Positions 16,850-24,500 of a stretch of DNA of 36,890 nt are shown one piece after another. The DNA is taken from assembly GCA_030849065.1 (NCBI GenBank), contig JASAON010001472.1:1-36890 (forward strand), in the 5' to 3' direction. The first letter of the stretch is position 1. Each line of letters starts with the position of its first letter. Below the pieces are notes generated by a model, which did not search any database, was not told where the DNA came from, and saw only the letters and a program-made list of their open reading frames with translations. The position numbers were made by a program, and so were the translations under genes. The stretch comes from Jaenimonas drosophilae (lineage: Eukaryota > Euglenozoa > Kinetoplastea > Trypanosomatida > Trypanosomatidae).

Positions 16850-17180
16850 GAGTCAGTCCAACAAGTTGGTACAAGGAGCCTTGATGGGCTTCTACAGAGC
16901 AGCGCTATCAATCACGACGCACCTACACAAGATGGCGTGTGATTAGAAGTTGGGGTGATGCCTGTAGTCCATAGAGAATGAGAAGTGAAGGTGGGAAAAG
17001 AAGGCATCGCAACCAGTCAGTTAGCATGACAAGAGAGATGGTATACATGGGTGTGTTGACGTACGTCTGCAGGCTGATGTGCTGTGGGTCAACCTACTCT
17101 CCATGATCAAACGCCGCGACCAGCAGGAGGGAAGGGGAGTCAATGTACAGGCGGGTGTTTCACCGCGACGGTTGGAGTAT
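16850..17180. other. Intergenic region
   Basis: These 331 bases contain the leader and splice acceptor of the 504-residue protein gene and the short 3' untranslated region of the acidic protein gene. Nothing else was seen. Confidence 0.5.
16962..17004 (-). promoter_or_regulatory. Trans-splice acceptor for the 504-residue protein gene
   Basis: The sense strand reads CCTTCTTTTCCCACCTTCAC, then TTCTCATTCTCTATGGACTA and CAG, with AG at 16963-16962. The leader to the ATG at 16849 would be 112 bases. Confidence 0.55.
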
Positions 17181-17216
17181 CTACGGGTTGGGAGCGTCTG
17201 CGCCTGCCTCAACCTC

Positions 17217-17249
<33 letters not shown>

Positions 17250-17642
17250 GCTATCGTCATCGTCATCACTTCGCACCCACCGCTCAGTAATGGTGCGGGT
17301 TACGGTAGTGGTGACAATGGTGAGTACATCGCCGTACTCCGTCGGGCGCGTGGTGGTTTCTGTGGTGGTATCCTGCACCGTGTAGAGCTTGCCTTTGCCA
17401 TCGCCACGAAGGTTGTCGGTGCCACCCGAGCCTGTGGCGGCGGGGGTGTCAAGAGGGTCTCTCTCGGGGGAGGCGGGCGGCAGTGCCGGTGCCACGCGCT
17501 TCACAGCGTGCGTTGGGGATGGCACCTGAGCATGCTTGTCCTCACGAGGGGAGCGACTAGTGGGCCCTTGGTTACTAATGGCAGGCAGAACATCCGCCGC
17601 TGCATTCCCGCTTCTGGTCTTCCTATGTTGGCTACTGGCCAT
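17181..17642 (-). CDS. Small acidic protein with Thr-rich motif shared with its neighbour
   Basis: This 153-residue protein has a disordered first half. A Thr-rich, beta-prone block follows (YTVQDTTTETTTRPTEYG, then DVLTIVTTTVTRTITERWV; bases about 17274-17333 for the core), then a poly-Asp tract (DDDDDSDDDDDDDDDE) and a short tail. The core plus acidic run closely matches the 892-residue TPR/IQ protein encoded immediately upstream (GEVLTVRTTTVTKTLTEK followed by DSDDEEDGDED). The two genes therefore share a module, and this one may be a partial duplicate. No function is known to me. The longer frame begins inside the pyrimidine tract (hence its false FFFLL start); ATG at 17642 lies 24 bases after the acceptor. 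Confidence 0.72.
17221..17266. repeat. Trinucleotide (CAT/ATG)n microsatellite coding poly-Asp
   Basis: The plus strand reads about nine CAT units, then mixed CAT/CGT units. On the coding strand it specifies the poly-Asp tract with one Ser. Such repeats change length readily by slippage, and here a change stays in frame. It lies inside the small acidic protein gene. Confidence 0.85.
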
Positions 17643-18242
17643 GATGAGAGGATGTCTATATATGCCCTGCACACAACAACAAGCAATTGAGTAAAGAAGA
17701 AAGAAGAACAAGTATTCATAGATACACCAGACACAGTTACGACAGTAGTGCTCACATGAATAGCCTAAATACGTTTTTGTTTTGGTTTGTTGCGGTCGTC
17801 GATCGCGCTACTCTATGCCCCCCTGAAACGCGAGGGAAAAGGAGGACTGGTGGGACTACTCCCTCTCTCTCTCTTTCCCTCTTCAGTGCACAACAACTAC
17901 GTAGAAATCAGAGGCACAGGAAACCTCACAAGGGAGAGGACGGTAACGTCACATGTACAGCGGATAAGTGGTCGTAGTAGCTCACGCTACACGCACAGCA
18001 TCCAACACACAAACACAGATAAAAAATATAACTAAATTCAAAGACAGACACGCAGCGGAACAGGCTGATGGCACCGATGCCCTGTAAGCATCGTGTCCTC
18101 TAATCCAGCCCGAACGTCTCGAAGTTGGAAGTTCAGCCACACGAACACAAAAACAGAGGATGTGTGGGGGGTACCTCGTTGTGCTTGGTGGATCTGTCTA
18201 AGCACCTGTGCAGTGCTCTATTCTAGTGTATATCATCTTCTC
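17643..18242. other. Intergenic region
   Basis: These 600 bases hold the splice acceptor for the acidic protein gene near 17667 and otherwise the presumed 3' untranslated region of the TPR/IQ gene. A pyrimidine run ending in CAG occurs on the plus strand at 17858-17886, antisense to all genes here. No coding frame is convincing. Confidence 0.5.
17667..17712 (-). promoter_or_regulatory. Trans-splice acceptor for the small acidic protein gene
   Basis: The sense strand reads TTGTTCTTCTTTCTTCTTTA, then CTCAATTGCTTGTTGTTGTG and TGCAG. This is a long T/C-rich tract with its first AG at 17668-17667. The leader to the ATG at 17642 is 24 bases. Confidence 0.65.
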
Positions 18243-20921
18243 CTAAGAGCGTTGTGCCGCTGCCCACGCATTTCGAACCCGGGCGGCACTGCTGATGGAG
18301 AAGGTGCTACTGGACGACATGCGGCGACCAATACCCGGCAAATCACCCTGGTGGCGATGCTGCCCATAGTAGCTCTGTGGCAGGTATTGAAAGTACTGGT
18401 TTGCACTGCTTGCCGCACTGCTACCGTTGTCTAGAAGTATCTGACTGGCACTACGTTCCTCTGATGGAGCAGGGAGTGGCTGCATCGGCCCACTATAGCC
18501 AGCAGAACTGCTTCGAGACCTCCCCGACGCCATTGGTGAGCTCCGATCCATTGATCGCATCCCTTTCACGGGGGTATTGACGCGTTGGCTGTGTCGCGGT
18601 GTTGATTGGTGGTGCTGAGCATCGGCTGAGCGGCGGTCGGTGTAGCAGTTGTCTGGCGCAGGGCCATCGAGTGCGGCAGCAGGGGGAGATGTGCGCTCCC
18701 AACTGGCCACAGGAAGTGTTGCTGCCTTCGGAGCTTCAACGATGATTGGTGACGCCACCTCGCTGTCTGCGGCGGAGGCAGTTGCTGTGGGAACGGGCTG
18801 GTTCATGTACACTTCCGTTCCCGGATGGGCTGTTGGGTCTTGGCTTCTGGAGCTACGATCCTCGTCACCGTCCTCCTCGTCGTCACTATCACCTGGAAGT
18901 TTTTCCGTGAGGGTCTTTGTGACTGTCGTCGTCCGCACGGTCAGAACTTCACCTGCCGGGGTGTGCTGCACGTGAGAGTCCGTCTGAGAGTGCTGCACCG
19001 TGCCAAGAACCCGTGCGCTAGGGGCCAACGTCGTGAGGGCCACCAACTGCGGGTCATTTTGTACAGTGGCATAGACCGGAGATGCCTCGCGCGAGGCGGC
19101 GACTGGCATCGACTGTGCCGGTGCTTCTTCATCGTACTCCTCATCTTCTTCTTCTGGTGGTGGAGATGGCTCTCGGTATTCTTGGGCGACTGGTGGCCCA
19201 GAGAACTCAGGCACCACATCCTCTCCATCGCTGACATGCCCCATCGCATCGGCGAAGTCGCCCAGTGAGGCAGCGTCGGTATCTGCGCGATCGGAGAGTC
19301 TCGGGTTAATCTTGCGGTGTAGACGTACGTGCCGATGCACTGGATGACCTAGCGCACGTGCAAGCCGGACCATCTCTCGGTGCATCTTCCACGTTGCTTG
19401 GATCTTCACAGCCATGGAGGACTTCAGCCCATCTCGCAGCTTCTCGTTAAGCTGAGCCACACGACGGTTGAGACGCACAACCCATGGATGATCATAATCG
19501 TACACCGAGCACAGAATGCCCAGACAGCGGCGCACCAGGAGTAGGGCACGGCTGTACAGCTCAAGATCTTCATAGATGCGGCTGAGCTCTAGCAGGCAGG
19601 GAATGAGCAGTTCCGATTGGTAGTTGTGGCCAAACTGAACCACCTCACAGCACCGGAGAAGAAGGAGCTCGCAAGGGCTGGCGATGAGCGCACGATTCAT
19701 CTTGCTATGGAGAACGAACTCATCTTCACGGGCAGCTCGAGTTCCGGCGGCGGTGGTTTGCGCCGAAATCTTCGCCGCAGTAGATTTTGGTGCGGATAGC
19801 TTCACCGTGGAGAAGCGTGGGCCAGCACGGCGGCGGGGAGGCCGCGGGGCCATGGCGTTGAGAATGGCGCGGTTGACGCTGAAGACGCTGTCCACGGAAC
19901 TAAAGCTGCTTTCCAAGGAGTGCAACGAGGAATCACTTGCACTGCTGCTGGGGCGACTGCGCTGCTGATTGGGCCGGCCAGCGGCTTCTGCGGCCGTCGT
20001 CACGACGGGTGCGCTGTTGGGGTTGACGAACTTGAAGCCAGTGATGTCCCTCTCATGCTCATACCAGATTCTTGCCATGCCAACCATGCAAAGTACATAG
20101 CGTTTGAGAATCATGTAGACATCCTTGTCCCCACGGGCAACGCACATCTCAGCTAAGGTGATAGCCCGTGAGAAGACCTCCTTGGCATGTTCTGTCTCTC
20201 CTTGCTGATAGTACACTTCTCCTTCCTTTTGGTAGACGAGAACAGCCAGCGTGTCGAACCACTCTGGCGTCACCAGCTTCAGGAGTGGGTAGCATTGCTG
20301 CAGCAAGGCCAACTTCTCCGTTGGTTGAGATGCTGGCAGAGCATCTGACTGGGCTACCAGCTGAAGAATCTGCACCGAGGTAGGATCAGCATTGCGCGTC
20401 ATGGCCGCCACTCCGTGTGCATCACCCTCTTTACGGTAGACCTCCTCTGTTTGTTGGCGTCGTTGCTCCACCTGGCGAAGCACCGACTGAGGCGTTGCGG
20501 CATGTGAGCTGGGGGCGTGGGGGGTGCGCAGGGACGTGAGGGCAAGGGGCCCCAGCGGGGGTACCCGCGGGGTGGGCGTCTTAGCAGGATTGGAAGGGGG
20601 AAGACGCTTCAGAACGCGGACTTTGCTCGCCCCGGGCACTACAAAGGAGCGGGTTGAGCTATACAGGCTGTCGTTGTCCATGCTAAAGTCATCGACGGGG
20701 TAGGTCGGGGCCATGTCGCTGCTATAGCGGCGCTGTGGTGCTGGAGACAGGCCATTGCCCAAGCCAAGGGAGGAGGCGGTGCTCGGGTGGGGATTTTGCC
20801 GACTGGGCGGACGACCAGTTGAGGTGGCGGGGACGCTAGCGGGGCGGGTCTGTGCGGTGCCCCGAGGCGCACTGCTTCCGCTACTGTTGGGGGCTGACCC
20901 CCTGGATGCACCCGAGCCCAT
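18243..20921 (-). CDS. TPR-like and IQ-motif protein with N-myristoylation signal
   Basis: This 892-residue protein starts MGSGASRG, a good N-myristoylation signal (Gly2, Ser6); the longer frame begins with TTG and would hide it. Residues 1-150 are disordered. Helical TPR-like repeats occur at about 215-290 (LVYQKEGEVYYQQGETEHAK, then EVFSRAITLAEMCVARGDKD) and 430-497 (LLELSRIYEDLELYSRALLL). A short IQ-like calmodulin-binding segment follows at about 502-520 (MAVKIQATWKMHREMVRLAR). The remaining 370 residues are acidic and disordered apart from a Thr-rich block at about 657-675 (GEVLTVRTTTVTKTLTEK) followed by DSDDEEDGDED. It is probably a membrane-anchored scaffold, perhaps at the flagellum or cortex. 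This is inference; no named family is recognised. Confidence 0.8.
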   Translation of the reverse strand: MGSGASRGSAPNSSGSSAPRGTAQTRPASVPATSTGRPPSRQNPHPSTASSLGLGNGLSPAPQRRYSSDMAPTYPVDDFSMDNDSLYSSTRSFVVPGASKVRVLKRLPPSNPAKTPTPRVPPLGPLALTSLRTPHAPSSHAATPQSVLRQVEQRRQQTEEVYRKEGDAHGVAAMTRNADPTSVQILQLVAQSDALPASQPTEKLALLQQCYPLLKLVTPEWFDTLAVLVYQKEGEVYYQQGETEHAKEVFSRAITLAEMCVARGDKDVYMILKRYVLCMVGMARIWYEHERDITGFKFVNPNSAPVVTTAAEAAGRPNQQRSRPSSSASDSSLHSLESSFSSVDSVFSVNRAILNAMAPRPPRRRAGPRFSTVKLSAPKSTAAKISAQTTAAGTRAAREDEFVLHSKMNRALIASPCELLLLRCCEVVQFGHNYQSELLIPCLLELSRIYEDLELYSRALLLVRRCLGILCSVYDYDHPWVVRLNRRVAQLNEKLRDGLKSSMAVKIQATWKMHREMVRLARALGHPVHRHVRLHRKINPRLSDRADTDAASLGDFADAMGHVSDGEDVVPEFSGPPVAQEYREPSPPPEEEDEEYDEEAPAQSMPVAASREASPVYATVQNDPQLVALTTLAPSARVLGTVQHSQTDSHVQHTPAGEVLTVRTTTVTKTLTEKLPGDSDDEEDGDEDRSSRSQDPTAHPGTEVYMNQPVPTATASAADSEVASPIIVEAPKAATLPVASWERTSPPAAALDGPAPDNCYTDRRSADAQHHQSTPRHSQRVNTPVKGMRSMDRSSPMASGRSRSSSAGYSGPMQPLPAPSEERSASQILLDNGSSAASSANQYFQYLPQSYYGQHRHQGDLPGIGRRMSSSSTFSISSAARVRNAWAAAQRS

Positions 20922-21524
20922 TTCCCACAAGGGATACTACGGAACACGTACGACTCGTATAATGACCTTGAACGATGTCCAACCACAATGGTGGACTGTG
21001 AGCTCTCAAGTGCAGCGAACCTTCAGAAGAAGAGAGGAGAGAGAGAACAGAGGTTGACGGATAGATCCACCGCACCCATTGCATACAATGGACAGGGAGG
21101 GGTGGTATCCCACATTAATACCAGCTGGTGGGTGTTGGTGTTGGCGCATCATCTAAGATTGTCGCCCGCATCGCCAATATGCGTGCCGGGCAGGGGGTTT
21201 CTCAAACGCAGCCACGAAGATCTTCCGAAAGCTGCTGCACAGAACAAACAAGGAGAGGGACAAAATCCCTCAGTCCGGGCGTACAATTACAGGAGCAGGT
21301 GAGGTACATCGTCGAAGATTTTTGTGTGTGTGTGTTTGTGCCGACACTCTGTATAAATGTGTTGACGTTAGGGGTATAAGATGAAGCAGCGATATCACAG
21401 AGCAAAAGACAAGGAAAAATAGAAGCCACCCAAGCCACCAAACGACGGCGACGACACCACTGGGGGGGAAGTACCCCCACATCAGTACTAGGAGTATGTC
21501 GAATGATGTTGCTCACAGCGGTAC
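20922..21524. other. Intergenic region
   Basis: These 603 bases contain the TPR/IQ gene's leader and acceptor and the 3' untranslated region of the large repeat protein gene. A short TG run sits at 21325-21340. No RNA gene was recognised. Confidence 0.5.
21021..21052 (-). promoter_or_regulatory. Trans-splice acceptor for the TPR/IQ gene
   Basis: The sense strand reads CTGTTCTCTCTCTCCTCTCT, then TCTTCTGAAG, with the first AG at 21022-21021. The leader to the ATG at 20921 is 99 bases, which supports the myristoylated start. Confidence 0.65.
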
Positions 21525-24500
21525 CTAGACGCATGGAAGGGCACTGGCTACGAGAGGACAGAATGAGGCTAGCTCCTTGACTACAACATTCACCTCATCC
21601 CCAAGATATGTGGCTGTGCCACTTGGTGCGTCCACGCACGGGAACCATTCCTCTGGCTGAGCTTCTAAGAGGCGACGGCTCTTGGAAGAGGTGGGGTTCG
21701 CGTTGGGTCCAAACTGCAGATAGAGGAGCATCACGTGACGCAGGTACGTTGCGACAAGCACACGCCGTTGTCTGTCCCCTATCGTAACGAAGGGCGTTCC
21801 TACACAAGCTTCGAGCATGGCATGGAAGACGCTGCCAACGGTGACAGAGCTGCCCATAGGTCCGCTCCACCTCGCTGAGGGAACCAAGGTGGTCCGATCC
21901 CCGTCGAGTGGACCATCTCCTGATGCAGAGCTGCCGTTTTTCTGCTTGCCGCGCTCCTCCACCACGATGCTCTGTCGCGCCACAGATCTCTCCACCATTT
22001 CCGCGGTGTGCTGAAGGCTCACCACAACGAGCAGTCGCTGAAGTCGCTCCTCTACCAGGAGCCGCGCAATCGGCACAACCGTCCTATGAAGAGCAAGAGC
22101 GGCACCGTCGTAGCCATAGGACGCGTTCTGTCCCTCCACCACAGCAAAACGTACTTGTTCTGGTGCTGACACCTTCATGTTGTCTGGCGTCAATGCCCGC
22201 ATTAGGATCTCTGTTGCCTCCTTCACAAGTATGGCCTGCTGAAGCGCCGCTGCCTCAGATGAGGTTCCGTTTGCTGACTTGCATCGCACAACGCCAGCCT
22301 CCACCAAATCCACGACAAGGGCGGACACCACGTGCTCTAGCCGACTCAGGTCCTTACTGGGGAAGAAACGTCGCAACTGCCGGCATACTGCCCAGAGTGT
22401 CGTCTGTGACGGCGAGGTGCTCGGCTGCACATCAACTTCCATCCACGACGCCAGAGACGAGGAGGGCCACTCCATCGCCCGAGACTCGTGGGAGGGATGC
22501 CCCACGGATTCTCCCATCGTGGCTGCAGTGCTTCCCCACCGCAACGCGAGCTTGAGCTTCTCTAGCATGGCACAGCGGTCGTAGGTCGCCACCTCTGGAA
22601 GCTGCTGCGCCAGGATGGAGTGGAAGCCCATGCTTGCGTAGCACTCAGTCGGAATGTTGCGATCCAAAACTGAGTTGTCACAAATGGTGGACGAGGGGAC
22701 GTTGTGCATCCATGCGCTATCTGTTGCCACGGTGGTCATGGGCTTGACGTCGGACATCACCGCTGGATCGATCATCAGACTCATCCCAGTGGCCCCACGA
22801 AACGATGAGCTTGAGGTGGTGGACATCGTACCCGCCTCCAGCCTCCACCGTGGTGCACCCATGAAGAGCGACCACGACTGCCTCTGCTTTATCTCCTCGG
22901 CAGTGGGAGCGGTGCCAACCACCTGGCACCCATGCTCCTCAACCTCTGACGGAGTCGATGGGTCGGGCATCACCTGCCGCTTCTTCTGTATGGCTCGCTG
23001 AATGGTGCAAAGGCAGTGAAGAACGTGCTGTGGGAATGAAAGTTGGTAAGCAGGCTCCGCACAGCTCGACTGCCACACTGTCGTGGGGATACAATTGAGG
23101 TTGCCAATGTCATTCAGCCCTCCACAGTGACGCACGAATGCGTCCGACTCCTCCGACTCTTCGGGCCCACTTGGACCATCCAAAGCCACCCGTCGTAGCG
23201 TGCGCATCGCATCATCGTCTATTGGCCGGAGAACAAAGGGGTCGCACGAGGCGTCCTTGGCTGAAATGGCCACGTCGATGCTCTGCCTTACCATGGCGGC
23301 CATCAGACCCTGGAACTTCCGTGGAAGGGCTTCGTAGGTCGGTGATCGCAGAAGCTCTTCACTCTCCGCAGCCACGTACTCACAACTGTGGTCGCTCGAG
23401 CCCACACCTCCTTCCTCCGCACCAGTCGGCGGAAACAGGTCCGACAGAGCCGGTGCGACTGCTGCTAGTCGTGATAGCCACACACCAGCACAGAAGCGCT
23501 CAAGGGCAGCCGTACTCCACAGAACTTCCTTCGGCGTGGATGGGCCTGCGGACATCTCCGATGACAGAGGCACGCCGCTTGTACGCCCATCTGCCAGGAT
23601 ACCAACGCGCACCGTTTGGCGAAGTCGCGCTGTGCTGCCACACGTTCCCTGCGAACTAGTCGATGCGATGGAGCGACCGGTAGAGCCGCTTGCTTCGAGG
23701 AACCACCGGCCATCATCAAGAGCGGCGAGCTGCTCATGCGCGTCACTGGCGGCGGACCGAACAGGAGCCACGCAGCTCCACGGATCGGCCTGTAGGGCCT
23801 CCTCCATTGGAGGCGGTTCGTGCAGCGAGATAGGGACAGGGTCGAAGTCATCCTGCAAATCATCCTGTAGGTTGATGGGATATCCATCTTGCACCGCCAC
23901 CGGCGCCGCAACCTGACGTGGCTCTTCGACCACTCTCTCAGGCTCCGACTCCTTCGGAGCGGTAGTAACGGCTCGTGGTGGAGGGGGGCGCTCTTCGTCC
24001 GTCAGTTGTTCATCTTCATGAAGGGAGGCGTGCCTATCGCGCGCATCAGCAAAAGAGGAGCACAGAGATACCTCATCGCGGCGCACGACCCTCACCGGTG
24101 CGGCAGAATCCTCCGTCTCAAATGCCGCCTGGTGCTCTGATGCCTGCAACGACGTAAACGAGGGAAATGTTTCCATGCGACCATCTTCTGATCTAAGAGG
24201 AAGAGGACGCTCACGACGATCGGACACTCGACCCGACGACGGTGTGATAATCGTCACACGACTCTCGTCTTGCCTGAGTGGAAGAGGTCGCTCGAAGTAC
24301 TCTGAAGCTTGTAACTGGGGTACTGCTGCTTCCTCATGGGAGACACGGCAATCCTCTGCCTGGAGGGGATGAGGACGCACAAATTGCTCGGAGAGTCGGG
24401 CCGACGACATGGCCGAGGGAGTGAGCATCTTCCCGCGGCTATCATCTGGCCTGAGTGGAATGGAGCGCGCATAGTTTCCTGAAGGCTGAAACGACGTGAA

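Noticed and set aside
17643..17711. Hydrophobic N-terminus (FFFLLYSIA) on the small acidic protein
   Set aside because: It is the translation of the pyrimidine tract upstream of the splice site. The true ATG is at 17642.
17858..17886. Second plus-strand pyrimidine tract ending in CAG
   Set aside because: No plausible plus-strand coding frame follows, and there is no sign of a strand switch.
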